Below, one piece after another: positions 24,608-33,479 of a stretch of 64,000 nucleotides of DNA (position 1 is its first letter; each line of letters begins with the position of its first letter). The stretch is from the NCBI GenBank assembly GCA_040880235.1, contig JBBDIX010000084.1:1-64000 (forward strand), in the 5' to 3' direction. This DNA comes from JBBDIX01 sp040880235 (GTDB lineage Bacteria > Actinomycetota > Nitriliruptoria > Nitriliruptorales > Nitriliruptoraceae). The position numbers and the translations under genes were made by a program. The notes beneath the pieces were generated by a model. That model was not told the origin of the DNA and ran no database searches. It was given only the letters and a program-made list of their open reading frames with translations.

Positions 24608-26263
24608 TCAGCGCGCGCGCCCGGGCGCGTCGGCCAACGGCGCGTCCCCGTGAGCAAGCCGTCCCTGCACCACGGTCAGGACACACCGCGTGCCACGTGG
24701 ATCCTCGGCCCGATAGGGATCTCCCTCGAACACCGCGAGGTCAGCGCGCATCCCGGCGCGCACGACCCCGACGTAGCGTTCCTGGCGAGCCGCGTGACGT
24801 CCCCCCAGCGTCGACATCGACACGGCCTCGAGGCGGCCCACCGCGTGCTGCTCGTGCACCCGATGCTGGGCGGCGTGGATTGCTCCCCAGGGATCGAGCG
24901 GGGTCACGTTCGCGTCCGATCCGAAGGCGATCCCGACCCCCCGGTCCGCCAGGGCCCGAAAGGGATTGGTCATGGCCGCGCGCTGCGGCCCCAGGCGTGT
25001 CTCGTAGAGTCCGCCCGGTCCCGACCATCGGGCCTCGAACGCCGGCTGCCCGGACACCACGAGGCCGATCTCTGCGATGTCGTCCATGAGGTCCGGAGGC
25101 AACACCTCGGCGTGTTCGATCCGGTGCCGGCCACGGCGGACGACGTCGCCGGCACCGGGCGTGTCGAGTCGGGAGATGACCATGCGCCAGCACCGGACGA
25201 TCTGGTCGATGGCCGCATCGCCGATGGCGTGCACGGCCGTCTGCAGGCCTGCGTGGACGCACTGTGACAACCACTCGACGAGCGTGTCGTCATCGTGCTC
25301 CAGGTGTCCACTGGTGTGGGGACGATCGGCGTACGGCTCGTGCAGCGCTGCCGTGTGGGATCCGAGGGAACCGTCGAGCAGCACGTCACCGCCTGCGCAC
25401 CTCAGTTCACGGCTGAGCGGAACCTCGGCGTCGAGTTCTCCCCAGTACGGGATCACCTCGATCGGCCAGTCACCCTGCACCCAGGCATCGAAGTCCGCCA
25501 GTCCCATCAGGTCCGGCCCACCCATCTCGTGGACCGATCCGATGCCGAGCGACGCCGCGTGCTCGATCGCGGCCCGCCGAGCGGCAGACAGTTCGACCGC
25601 ACTCATCGCACCGACGCTCCAGCGACGCACGATGTGGTTCGCGTCGCGGCGCAGCATCCCGGTCGGTTCGCCGTGCGCGTCTCGTTCCACGCCCTCGGAG
25701 CGGGCCAACGGCGCCGAGGCGAGTGTCTGCCGGTCGACCAGACACCCGTGGGTGTCGACCCGTGACAGGTAGACGCCACGTCCGTTTGCCACGCGTGCGA
25801 GGTCGTCGGGACCCGGGACGTCGCCGACGAACCCGTGGAGGTCGAGCCCGTGGCCCCACACGACACGTCCCGTGTGATGCTCGGCGTAGGCGCTGACCAT
25901 GTGGAGCAGGTCGGGTGCGTTGCGCACGTCGGAGAGGTCAAGGCCGGTACGCACGAGCCCCGTGGGGGTCAGGTGGACGTGGGCGTCCACGAACGCGGGG
26001 CCGACGACACACCCGGTGAGGTCCACCTCTGCATGGTGTGGAGGTGCCTGCTCGGGGTCGTCACCGACCCACACCACTCGAGACCCTCGGATGAGCAGCG
26101 CGGTGGCGACCTTGCGCGCGTGACCGAGGGTCACGATCCGATCGGCCACGACCAGCGTCCCACGTGGGCGATGCCCAAGGCCGACGTGTTCAGGTTGCGC
26201 GGTGGCCTGGTTCACGATCCGGTCACGGTCCCGTCGGCTCCCACTGGGGTCGTAGGTCTGCAT
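24608..26263 (-). CDS. YtcJ-like amidohydrolase (D-aminoacylase/N-substituted formamide deformylase type)
   Basis: 551 residues. An N-terminal beta-sandwich (LVVADRIVTLG...LLIRGSRVVWVGDD) and a TIM-barrel metal-dependent hydrolase core are visible. The first metal motif is GPAFVDAHVHLTP (about 87-99); others are AVHAIGDAAIDQ, RHRIEHAEVLPPD, and the late Asp in AFGSDANVTPLDPW. This is the amidohydrolase_3 (YtcJ) group; the natural substrate is not predictable. Start ATG at 26263; the first 35 residues are not conserved-looking, so a later start is possible. A 42-bp hairpin follows the gene. Confidence 0.85.
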   Translation of the reverse strand: MQTYDPSGSRRDRDRIVNQATAQPEHVGLGHRPRGTLVVADRIVTLGHARKVATALLIRGSRVVWVGDDPEQAPPHHAEVDLTGCVVGPAFVDAHVHLTPTGLVRTGLDLSDVRNAPDLLHMVSAYAEHHTGRVVWGHGLDLHGFVGDVPGPDDLARVANGRGVYLSRVDTHGCLVDRQTLASAPLARSEGVERDAHGEPTGMLRRDANHIVRRWSVGAMSAVELSAARRAAIEHAASLGIGSVHEMGGPDLMGLADFDAWVQGDWPIEVIPYWGELDAEVPLSRELRCAGGDVLLDGSLGSHTAALHEPYADRPHTSGHLEHDDDTLVEWLSQCVHAGLQTAVHAIGDAAIDQIVRCWRMVISRLDTPGAGDVVRRGRHRIEHAEVLPPDLMDDIAEIGLVVSGQPAFEARWSGPGGLYETRLGPQRAAMTNPFRALADRGVGIAFGSDANVTPLDPWGAIHAAQHRVHEQHAVGRLEAVSMSTLGGRHAARQERYVGVVRAGMRADLAVFEGDPYRAEDPRGTRCVLTVVQGRLAHGDAPLADAPGRAR

Positions 26264-26311
26264 GCTACGTCGTCGCGACGATCAGTCCGTGCACCCGGTG
26301 CGGCCATGGGG

Positions 26312-26617
26312 TCAGGCCCCCGCGAGCGCGAACAGGACGACCAGTCCCGAGACGGCGAGGACCAGCAGGCCGAGCACCTGCGCGATCCGATCACGCGGCA
26401 ACGTCTCGCGCCGGGCCTCGTCGACGATCGCCAGCACACCGGCGACGACCGCGGCCACGACGGCCCCGAAGGTCGTGAACAGGACCAGCGAGGTGAAGCC
26501 GAAACGCCCGTCGGACCCCGCGAACGCCAGGACCGCGGTGACGACCACGCCCACCGCCGGGCCCGCCACGAACAGCCGCCACACCAGGCGACGCCGGCGG
26601 GCGTGCACGTCGTTCAT
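26312..26617 (-). CDS. Hypothetical three-TM membrane protein
   Basis: 101 residues with a basic cytoplasmic N-terminus (MNDVHARRRRLVWRL) and three predicted transmembrane segments at about 13-30, 41-63 and 81-98. I recognise no family. It lies 36 bp downstream of the Xaa-Pro peptidase gene and 48 bp upstream of the amidohydrolase on the same strand, so it may share a transcript with them. The hydrophobic pattern and codon use support a real gene, but nothing indicates its role. Confidence 0.6.
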   Translation of the reverse strand: MNDVHARRRRLVWRLFVAGPAVGVVVTAVLAFAGSDGRFGFTSLVLFTTFGAVVAAVVAGVLAIVDEARRETLPRDRIAQVLGLLVLAVSGLVVLFALAGA

Positions 26618-26653
26618 CCTCGACTCCTGGCCGATTCCACCCGCTCACGACGG

Positions 26654-27757
26654 TCAGTCACACACGACCAGGTCGCGGGGGCGCCGGTTCAGCAGGTCGA
26701 CGCCGACGTCGGTGACGACGACGATGTCCTCGATGCGTGCCCCGAAACGGCCCTCGACGTAGATCCCGGGTTCCACCGAGAAGGCCATGCCCGCTTCGAC
26801 GGGTTCCTCGTTGCCCTCCACGATCCAGGGCTCCTCGTGTTCCTCGAGTCCGATCCCGTGGCCGGTGCGGTGGATGAACCGCTCCCCCATGCCCGCATCG
26901 ATGATCACCTTGCGCGCGGCGCGGTCGATCGACGCGGCAGCCACCCCGGGGCGCACGGCCTCCACCGCCGCCCGGTGTGCACGCTGGAGCACGTCGTGGA
27001 GGTGCTGGTAGTCCGCCATCGCCGGCCCGAGCATGTAGTTGCGGGTCGAGTCCGAGCAGTACCCGTCACGGGCTCCACCGATGTCGACGACCACGGCGTC
27101 TCCCCGCTCCAGCACGCGATCACCCGTCTCATGATGCGGCGAGGCCCCGTTGGGTCCGGATCCGATGATCACGAAGTTGACGACGTCGTGCTCGTCGAGG
27201 ATGCGCTCTGCGACGTCCCGCCCCACGTCACGCTCCGTACGGCCCGGACGCAGCAGGTCGGGCATCTGCGCGTGCACGGCATCGATCGCCTGCCCCGCTG
27301 CGCGCAGCGCCTCGATCTCCTCGGGCTGCTTGCGGATGCGCAGGTCTCGCATGATCGTCGAACCGGGCACCCACGACGCGTCGTCGAGCGCCGCCTGCAG
27401 CCGCAGGGTGAACATGCTCCACATGCGGTCCTGCACGGCGAACCGGCGGGGACCGTCGCCCGCACCAAGTCTCCGTGACACGATCGCGACGGGGTCCTCG
27501 GTCTCCGACCACGCAACGAGCTCGACGAGGTCGCCGGCCCCGCAGGCCTGCGCACGCGCCTGTTCGAGTCGCGGCACGAGGAGGAACGGCTCCCCGTCGG
27601 CAGGCACGGCCAGCAGGGTGAGGCGTTCCAGTGGCAGCGCCTCGTACCCCACGAGCCACCGCAGGTCGGCACTCGGTCCGACGAGTAGCCCCGTCAGGCC
27701 GTGCGCACGCAAGGCCTCGACCGTGCGATCGAGGCGCTGCACGTGTCCGGCGCTCAT
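26654..27757 (-). CDS. M24 family Xaa-Pro aminopeptidase/dipeptidase
   Basis: 367 residues in the creatinase/prolidase layout: an N-terminal domain (VEALRAHGLTGLLVGPSADLRWLVGY) and the pita-bread catalytic domain. The dimetal ligands are visible: VVVDIGGARDGYCSDSTRN (two Asp), HRTGHGIGLEEHEEP (His), FSVEPGIYVEG (Glu) and RIEDIVVV (Glu). It cleaves an N-terminal residue before proline or Xaa-Pro dipeptides. ATG at 27757 has AGGGAGG upstream; the long open frame to 28099 is antisense-like low-complexity sequence overlapping the lipid kinase gene. Confidence 0.92.
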   Translation of the reverse strand: MSAGHVQRLDRTVEALRAHGLTGLLVGPSADLRWLVGYEALPLERLTLLAVPADGEPFLLVPRLEQARAQACGAGDLVELVAWSETEDPVAIVSRRLGAGDGPRRFAVQDRMWSMFTLRLQAALDDASWVPGSTIMRDLRIRKQPEEIEALRAAGQAIDAVHAQMPDLLRPGRTERDVGRDVAERILDEHDVVNFVIIGSGPNGASPHHETGDRVLERGDAVVVDIGGARDGYCSDSTRNYMLGPAMADYQHLHDVLQRAHRAAVEAVRPGVAAASIDRAARKVIIDAGMGERFIHRTGHGIGLEEHEEPWIVEGNEEPVEAGMAFSVEPGIYVEGRFGARIEDIVVVTDVGVDLLNRRPRDLVVCD

Positions 27758-27770
27758 GTGTCCTCCCTCG

Positions 27771-28697
27771 TCACAGTCCGAGATCGAGCACCCGTGGAAG
27801 GATCTCGAAGCGCGCCGGAGTGGTGCCGAGCACCTCGCCGTCGGCCTCCACCACCAGTGGCCGCACGGCGTCGACCTCCACGCTCGCCGTCGACCACGAC
27901 CGCACGTCGGTCCGCTGGAGGTGGGCACCCGTGCGCAGCTGGCGCGCGGCACGCACCACGTCGGTGGGCGTCCCACCCCACGACTGCACGGAGAACGCTC
28001 CGTCGTCGGGAATGGCGCGCGGAGCGACGTGCATGCCGCCGCCGAAGAACTGTCCGTTGGCGACCACCACGTTGCACACCCGCTCGGTTCGGGTCGCATC
28101 GGGCAACGTCACGGTCGTGTCGACCCTACGAAACGACGACCAGCTGGCGACGATGCCCCAGCGGTAGCGCGCCGCTCCCCATCGTCGGGGCAGGCGACCG
28201 GCCGCACGTGCCACCCGTCCCCCGAACCCCGCCTCGGCAACGTTGGCGAAGACGTGCCACCGCCGCGATCCGTCCGGCGCGGTGACCGCGACGCGACCGA
28301 GGTCGATCGGCATCGTCGACGTCGACAGCAGGTGGCGCACGAGCGTCTCCGGAGGGCGGTCCAGCCCGAACGTCCGGGCGAAGTCACTCCCACTGCCCGC
28401 GCTCACCACGCCGAGCACGAGGTCCTCCGCAACCACGCGGCCGGTGTCCGCGTCCACCAGACCATTGACGACGTCGTGGACGGTCCCGTCTCCACCGACG
28501 GCGACGACGTGACGGTGCCCCTCGGCGAGCACAGCGTGGCGCACCAGCGCACGTCCATGGTCTCGATGGTCGGTCACGACGACGTCGTACGCGGCACCTG
28601 CCGCGGTCAGGGCGCGACACAGGCGCTCGAACACGGCATCGTCGCCGCGCCCGGCCGCCGGGTTGGCGACGAGCAGCATGCGTCCTGGTCTGGACAC
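27771..28697 (-). CDS. Diacylglycerol kinase-family lipid kinase
   Basis: 308 residues. The DagK catalytic domain begins MLLVANPAAGRGDD and contains the nucleotide-binding signature VVAVGGDGTVHDVVNGL (about 60-76) and VLGVVSAGSGSDFARTFGL. The second domain includes CNVVVANGQFFGGGMHVAPRA and ends with the strand-rich sphingosine-kinase-like fold. It phosphorylates diacylglycerol or a related lipid alcohol at the membrane. GTG at 28697 has GAGGAGAGGG upstream; an ATG six codons later is an alternative. It lies 13 bp upstream of the Xaa-Pro peptidase gene. Confidence 0.9.
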   Translation of the reverse strand: MSRPGRMLLVANPAAGRGDDAVFERLCRALTAAGAAYDVVVTDHRDHGRALVRHAVLAEGHRHVVAVGGDGTVHDVVNGLVDADTGRVVAEDLVLGVVSAGSGSDFARTFGLDRPPETLVRHLLSTSTMPIDLGRVAVTAPDGSRRWHVFANVAEAGFGGRVARAAGRLPRRWGAARYRWGIVASWSSFRRVDTTVTLPDATRTERVCNVVVANGQFFGGGMHVAPRAIPDDGAFSVQSWGGTPTDVVRAARQLRTGAHLQRTDVRSWSTASVEVDAVRPLVVEADGEVLGTTPARFEILPRVLDLGL

Positions 28698-28770
28698 CCG
28701 GCGTCCCTCTCCTCGGCAACGTCGGAGCCTACTCAGGGGCCGGACGACCCCGACCCGGCCCCGGACTGCC

Positions 28771-31446
28771 TCACGCGTCGACAATGCCGCGCCGCAGCGC
28801 GTCCATGGCGGATCGGGCGGTCGTGCGCAACCCGGACGATCCCGCGTCGGACAGCTGCCCCAGCAGGTCGATGACCTGCTTCACGTTGCGCACGAAGTCC
28901 CCACCGGTGAGTTCGAGTTCGCCGATGGCGTCGTCGAGGTCGGCGCCGGTCGCCCAACGCCACGTCACCTCGCCGAACGTCGGGTCGAGGTCTCGCAGGG
29001 GGTCCAGGCCGGAGGCGCGCTCGAGACGCCGAAGTCCTCCGGCGATCGACTCGAGCTCGACGACGGTGTCCTCGAGACGTGCCGTTGGCATCCGCCGACC
29101 CGTCGGGGCATCCGAGGAACGTGACTCATAGACGAACACGGCGGCGATCGCCGCGAGCTCGGCCTCGTCGAGTTCGTCCAGCAGGCCCACCCGCAGGGAT
29201 TCAGCAACGAGCAGGTCGACCTCGCTGTAGATGCGCGCGAGCCGTAGGCCGTCGGCGGTCGGCCCTCCATCGAGGTACCCGCACTGGGTGAGCACGTCGC
29301 GGATCCGTTCGAAGCGACGCACGAGCGAGCCTGTCGCGCGTTGGATCTCTCCGCGCAACTGGTCGGCCTCGTCGACCAGTTCGTCGGTCCGGTACTGCCA
29401 CACCTCGTGCTCACGCCGGTCTGGGCACCGATGGCAGGAGTGCTCGCGCAGCCGGGCACGCAGGGCGTCGATGGCCTCGCGATCCATGGGGCCCTCGTCG
29501 AACGACTCCGTCGTGACGTCGACCTCACGCAGGTCGAGGCGCCGAAGGGTCGCGGCCACGTCTCGGCGGTAGTCGCGTTGCCGCGGATTTCCCTTCCCCG
29601 GCAGCCGGACACGATCGACGATCGACGGGGGTTCGCGCACCTCGCGAGGCCCGATGCGCACGAGGTCTCCTTCGACGTCCACCACCTGTACGAGCGGCGT
29701 CCCCGAACGGCTGACCTGCACCCCGACGACGACGCCAGCGGTGTGGTGGGAGCCGGGTCCGAGCACGTCACCCGGCTGCAGGCCGGCGATCGCCTCGCGT
29801 ACGGACCGGTCCCTGGTGGCCCGTCGGGAGTGCTCCGCCGTGCGTTCTCCATCGCTGAGTTCACGACGGATCGCCCAGTAGCCGGACCAGTCTCCCTCAT
29901 CACAGGACAGGTGGGGTTCGTACCCCTCGATGCCCGCCTCGAGCTCGCGCAGGCGATCCGCCTTGCGGGTCACCCGGGAGTCCGCCTCGAACTGCGCGAA
30001 CGACGACCCGAGCAGCCGATGTGCCTGATCGAGATCGTGGTGGCGCAGCAGGTTGACCGCCATGTTGTACGAGGGGGTGAACGAGCTTCGCAGCGGGTAG
30101 GTGCGCGTACCGACGAGGCCGGCCACGGACCGGAAGTCGATGTCCCGCTGATGCAGCACGACGGCATGGCCGATCTGGTCGATGCCGCGCCGTCCCGCTC
30201 TGCCGGTGAGCTGGGTGTACTCCCCGGGAGTGAGCATCACGTGGGTGTCGCCGTTCCACTTCTCCAGCCGTTCGATCACCACGGTACGCGCCGGCATGTT
30301 GATGCCGAGTGCCAGCGTCTCCGTCGCGACCACGACCTTCAGCAGGCCCCGCTGGAACAGGACCTCGACGCACTCCTTGAATGCGGGAACCATCCCGGCG
30401 TGGTGGGCCGCCAGTCCGTCGAGCAGGCCGGCCCGCCACGTCGCGAAGCCGAGCACCTCCAGGTCGGCGGCGGGCAGGTCGGCGAGCATCGTGTCCACGA
30501 TCACGGCGATCTGCTGGCGTTCGTCCGAACTGGTCAGCCGGACCCCCGCGCGTGTGAGCTGTTCCACGGCACCGTCGCACCCCGCACGCGAGAAGACGAA
30601 CAGGATCGCGGGCAGCCAGGTCCGTCGCGCGAGTTCCTCCACGACCTCGACCCGCGACGGCCAGCGCAGGCGCACCTCCGGCGCCTGCCGGCGCCCCCGG
30701 TTCGAGACGCGGTTTCGCTGACGTGCACGTCGCTCCAGCATCACCACGTCGGGGTTGGGCACGCCGGCGAGGGCCTGCGACGCCCGATCCCGGTGCTCGG
30801 CCGATGCGCCCTGCTTCTGTCCCGCACGAAACGTCGGGTGGATGCGGCCGTTGACGAAGTAGTGGTGGCAGAGCGGGACCGGACGCTTCTCCTCGATGAT
30901 GACCGTGCAGCCGCCTCGGACCTCGTCGAGCCATCGCCCGAAGCTCTCCGCGTTGCTCACCGTTGCCGACAGGGCGGCCAGCTGAACCGAGGAGGACAGC
31001 TGGATGATGACCTCCTCCCACACCGCACCGCGACTCCGATCCGCGAGGTAGTGCACCTCGTCGAGCACGACGTGCCGCAGGCGGTCGAGCGCGCGCGATC
31101 GCTCGTAGATCATGTTGCGCAGCACCTCGGTGGTCATGACGACGATGTCGGCATCACCATTCACCGCCCGGTCACCGGTGAGCAGTCCCACCCGGTCCTG
31201 ACCGTGCCGAGCGACCAGTTCCCGGTACTTCTGGTTGCTCAGGGCCTTGATCGGCGTGGTGTAGAAGGCGCGACCTGCGTGGTCGATGGCGTCCTGACAG
31301 GCGAACTCGCCCACGACCGTCTTGCCGGCACCGGTCGGCGCGGCAACGAGCACCGACTCACCCCGTTGCAGGGCATCGATGGCTCGCACCTGGAACGGGT
31401 CGAGCTCGAACCCGAGGTGTGCGGCGAACGTCTCGCCACCCGTCAT
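28771..31446 (-). CDS. helY: HelY-type Ski2/Mtr4-like DEAD/DEAH-box RNA helicase
   Basis: 891 residues. Superfamily 2 helicase motifs appear in order: FQVRAIDALQRGE (Q-like), VAAPTGAGKTVVGEF (motif I, about 34-48), TPIKALSNQKY (Ia), LLTGDRAVNGDADIVVMTTEVLRN, VVLDEVHYLADRSRG (motif II), LAALSATVSNAE (III), and ELTGRAGRRGID-like motif VI. The C-terminal third matches Ski2-type helicases involved in RNA decay. M. tuberculosis HelY occupies the same place next to tatC. ATG at 31446 overlaps the stop of the 217-residue membrane protein gene (ATGA), so the two are coupled. Confidence 0.93.
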   Translation of the reverse strand: MTGGETFAAHLGFELDPFQVRAIDALQRGESVLVAAPTGAGKTVVGEFACQDAIDHAGRAFYTTPIKALSNQKYRELVARHGQDRVGLLTGDRAVNGDADIVVMTTEVLRNMIYERSRALDRLRHVVLDEVHYLADRSRGAVWEEVIIQLSSSVQLAALSATVSNAESFGRWLDEVRGGCTVIIEEKRPVPLCHHYFVNGRIHPTFRAGQKQGASAEHRDRASQALAGVPNPDVVMLERRARQRNRVSNRGRRQAPEVRLRWPSRVEVVEELARRTWLPAILFVFSRAGCDGAVEQLTRAGVRLTSSDERQQIAVIVDTMLADLPAADLEVLGFATWRAGLLDGLAAHHAGMVPAFKECVEVLFQRGLLKVVVATETLALGINMPARTVVIERLEKWNGDTHVMLTPGEYTQLTGRAGRRGIDQIGHAVVLHQRDIDFRSVAGLVGTRTYPLRSSFTPSYNMAVNLLRHHDLDQAHRLLGSSFAQFEADSRVTRKADRLRELEAGIEGYEPHLSCDEGDWSGYWAIRRELSDGERTAEHSRRATRDRSVREAIAGLQPGDVLGPGSHHTAGVVVGVQVSRSGTPLVQVVDVEGDLVRIGPREVREPPSIVDRVRLPGKGNPRQRDYRRDVAATLRRLDLREVDVTTESFDEGPMDREAIDALRARLREHSCHRCPDRREHEVWQYRTDELVDEADQLRGEIQRATGSLVRRFERIRDVLTQCGYLDGGPTADGLRLARIYSEVDLLVAESLRVGLLDELDEAELAAIAAVFVYESRSSDAPTGRRMPTARLEDTVVELESIAGGLRRLERASGLDPLRDLDPTFGEVTWRWATGADLDDAIGELELTGGDFVRNVKQVIDLLGQLSDAGSSGLRTTARSAMDALRRGIVDA

Positions 31447-32096
31447 CGTCCCTCCTCGAAGGGCGTCACCGGAGAGAGCGGAGCAACCCCCGAGCGCTTC
31501 CCGCCGAGATCGTCCACCGACGCCCGCGCGGACTGGGTCATCTGTTCGCTTCGCGTGCGCAGACGACCGATCTCGGTCATGAGGTCACGCCGAGCGTCGC
31601 CGGGCTCGAGGCCAGCCGCCCGGATCATCACCTCGACGGCATCTCGTGACAGGGCGACGGCCGCGATGAACTGTCGCTGGACAGGGCGTGCCTCGGCCGG
31701 CAGGTCGAGGCCGGCGAGACGAGCCAGCACCGAGTCGTAGGCGCTCAGCCAGGCATCGCCACCGATCTGCACGGCAGTGACGTCGTGATCGCGACGAAGC
31801 GCGACGAGGGCCTCGGAGACCGGCGGCCGGTCACCTGACGATGCCGTCCAGATCCCGTCTGCGTCGCCGACCAGCGGCAGCACCTGTTCCTCGAGCACGC
31901 GCGCCGCCTCGACCCGAGGCGTCGGGACCGTCGAACGGCCGAGCGCCACCCCGATGAGCAGGGCCGCGAACAGCGCGACCGCGGCCAGACCCGGCCTGCG
32001 GCGAACCACCCGCCGCCATGCCGTGGTGCGAAGCGCGAAGTCTGGACCCGTCGGGTCCGACGAGGGCGGTGTCGGGTCCGACGAGGGCGGTGTCAT
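31443..32096 (-). CDS. Unknown single-pass membrane protein between tatC and helY
   Basis: 217 residues; I recognise no family. A Pro/Ser/Asp-rich N-terminus built from a tandem heptapeptide (TPPSSDP twice), a basic stretch (WRRVVRRRPG) and one TM segment at about 38-53 are followed by a helical domain of about 165 residues with segments RVLEEQVLPLVGDADGIWTA, QRQFIAAVALSRDAVEVMIR and LMTEIGRLRTRSEQMTQSAR. It is probably an N-in protein with the domain outside. Both ends overlap neighbours by ATGA: its start with the tatC stop and its stop with the helY start. Codon use matches the neighbours. A longer frame to 32663 lies within tatC. Confidence 0.78.
   Translation of the reverse strand: MTPPSSDPTPPSSDPTGPDFALRTTAWRRVVRRRPGLAAVALFAALLIGVALGRSTVPTPRVEAARVLEEQVLPLVGDADGIWTASSGDRPPVSEALVALRRDHDVTAVQIGGDAWLSAYDSVLARLAGLDLPAEARPVQRQFIAAVALSRDAVEVMIRAAGLEPGDARRDLMTEIGRLRTRSEQMTQSARASVDDLGGKRSGVAPLSPVTPFEEGR
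32050..32091. repeat. Exact 21-bp tandem duplication at the 5' end of the unknown membrane protein gene
   Basis: GTCGGGTCCGACGAGGGCGG plus T occurs twice without change (32050-32070, 32071-32091), coding for two TPPSSDP units. Exact identity points to a recent duplication. Confidence 0.9.
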
Positions 32097-32866
32097 GACC
32101 GACGCCGGGCACGCGAGCGCTCGATGAGCCACGCCACTCCGACAGACAGTTCGTAGAACGCCACCATCGGTCCGGCGAGCAGCAGCAGGGTCACCGCATC
32201 GGTCGTCGGCGTGATGATCGCCGCCGCGATGAACATGATCACCACGGCATACGGGCGCACCCGACGCAGCGTGTCCACGTGCACGATCCCCGTCAGCGAG
32301 AGGAAGATCAGCACGAGCGGAAGCTCGAACACCAGACCGAAGGCAACCGACATCGTCAGGAAGAAGGACAGGTACTCGTCCGCCGACAGCAGGGCATCGA
32401 TCCCGGGGCCACCCAGATGCAGGAGCACCTGCAGCCCGTGCGGAATGACCAGGTAGGCGAAGGCAATGCCCACGGCGAACATGACCTGGCTCAACAGCAC
32501 GAACGGCAGGGTGTAGCGCCGCTCGCGGGGCGTCAGACCGGGAGTCACGAATCTCCACACCTGGTAAATGATCACCGGCGCGGCGACGAACAGTCCGATG
32601 ACCACCGACGTCTTGACCCGCACGGAGAACGGCTCGAGGGGTCGCAGTGCGATCAGTGCGCACTCGCCCGACGGGCGTACGTTGCCGGACACCGCACAGT
32701 ACGGAGCGATGAGCAGGTCGAGTACCTGGGGGAACAGCACGTACCCCACGATCGTGCCGACGGCGAGTGCCGCCATCGCCCGGAAGAGCCGTGACCGCAG
32801 CTCGTGCAGGTGCTCGACGAGCGTCATCTCACCGCGGAGGCCTCGTCCGGGTGCGTCAGGATCCAC
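32093..32866 (-). CDS. tatC: Sec-independent (Tat) translocase subunit TatC
   Basis: 257 residues with six predicted transmembrane segments. TatC binds twin-arginine signal peptides and, with TatA, exports folded proteins. Signatures: MTLVEHLHELRSRLFRA at the N-terminus (the conserved signal-binding region), LRPLEPFSVRVK in the first loop, YQVWRFVTPGLTPRERR, and FGLVFELPLVLIFL with the conserved Phe-Glu. Start GTG at 32866 by frame; ATG at 32827, directly before TLVEHL, is a plausible alternative. The order tatA-tatC on this strand mirrors mycobacteria, but an extra gene separates tatC from helY. Confidence 0.95.
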   Translation of the reverse strand: MDPDAPGRGLRGEMTLVEHLHELRSRLFRAMAALAVGTIVGYVLFPQVLDLLIAPYCAVSGNVRPSGECALIALRPLEPFSVRVKTSVVIGLFVAAPVIIYQVWRFVTPGLTPRERRYTLPFVLLSQVMFAVGIAFAYLVIPHGLQVLLHLGGPGIDALLSADEYLSFFLTMSVAFGLVFELPLVLIFLSLTGIVHVDTLRRVRPYAVVIMFIAAAIITPTTDAVTLLLLAGPMVAFYELSVGVAWLIERSRARRRS

Positions 32867-32880
32867 TCGGGACCCGCCCC

Positions 32881-33090
32881 TCAGTCGTCGTGCCGGTTCG
32901 TCGAGGTGTCGGTGTCGGTGTCGGTGTCACCGTCGCCCTGCTCGTCCTCCAGGGCCTCGTGGCTCGCCTTGCGGAACTCGCGGATCGAGCGACCCATCGA
33001 ACCGGCGAGGTCAGGCAGCTTGCGCGCGCCGAACAGGAGCAGGACGATGAACAGGATGATGATCAGTTCCGTGCCGCCCGGCAACGACAT
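32881..33090 (-). CDS. tatA: Sec-independent (Tat) translocase subunit TatA
   Basis: 69 residues: one N-terminal TM helix (about 6-20, GTELIIILFIVLLLFG), the amphipathic helix beginning ARKLPDLAGSMGRSIREFRKA, and an acidic tail with a Thr-Asp repeat encoded by four GGTGTC units (32905-32928). TatA multimers form the Tat channel. ATG at 33090 has AAGGTGG upstream. It lies 14 bp before tatC. Confidence 0.95.
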   Translation of the reverse strand: MSLPGGTELIIILFIVLLLFGARKLPDLAGSMGRSIREFRKASHEALEDEQGDGDTDTDTDTSTNRHDD

Positions 33091-33220
33091 GTGGCCACCT
33101 TGGATCGTCGTGGTGTGGCGATCGGCCCGGCACGACGCCGCGACCTCACCAGCCGCCGGACGAGCTTCGCGTGCTCGTTCGACGCTGAGAGTCTACCGAC
33201 ACCGTTCGGGTGACCGGCGG

Positions 33221-33433
33221 TCACTCGCGAATCGGTGTCGACGAGACCCGCTCCCACTCTGCGCCGGCGAGTTCGACACCCTCCTGGAGCCGTTCGACCT
33301 CTGGACGCACGACCTCGAGGATGTCCTCCAGTTCGCGCATGAGCCGTCGCAGACGGAGTCCGACCACGATCGCGAGTCCGACCAGGGCCACCAGCGTCGC
33401 GACGGCCGTGACGATCAGCGTCGTCGTCAGCAC
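33221..33433 (-). CDS. Small membrane protein with coiled-coil tail, between pafC and tatA
   Basis: 70 residues from GTG at 33433 (GAGGAG five bases upstream); the longer frame to 33568 overlaps pafC. One TM helix at about 4-26 (TLIVTAVATLVALVGLAIVV) is followed by a charged helix (RLRRLMRELEDILEVVRPEVERLQEG) with heptad spacing, so a membrane-anchored coiled coil is likely. I recognise no family, though the shape resembles DUF948/TatB-like small proteins. It sits where one might look for a TatB-like partner, but lacks TatB's Gly-Pro hinge, so that is only a thought. Confidence 0.65.
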   Translation of the reverse strand: MLTTTLIVTAVATLVALVGLAIVVGLRLRRLMRELEDILEVVRPEVERLQEGVELAGAEWERVSSTPIRE

Positions 33434-33479
33434 TCCTGCTCCTCGCCATGACTCGGGTGCCTGCAGTGTAGGTGCCGGG

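Noticed and set aside
24414..24686. 90-codon minus-strand frame in the 412-bp intergenic region
   Set aside because: Overlaps the amidohydrolase C-terminus, contains the hairpin at 24458-24499 and has no ribosome site or family pattern.
33210..33224. Short inverted repeat GTGACC-GGC-GGTCAC as a terminator
   Set aside because: Only six pairs and it overlaps the stop codon of the 70-residue gene; too weak to call.
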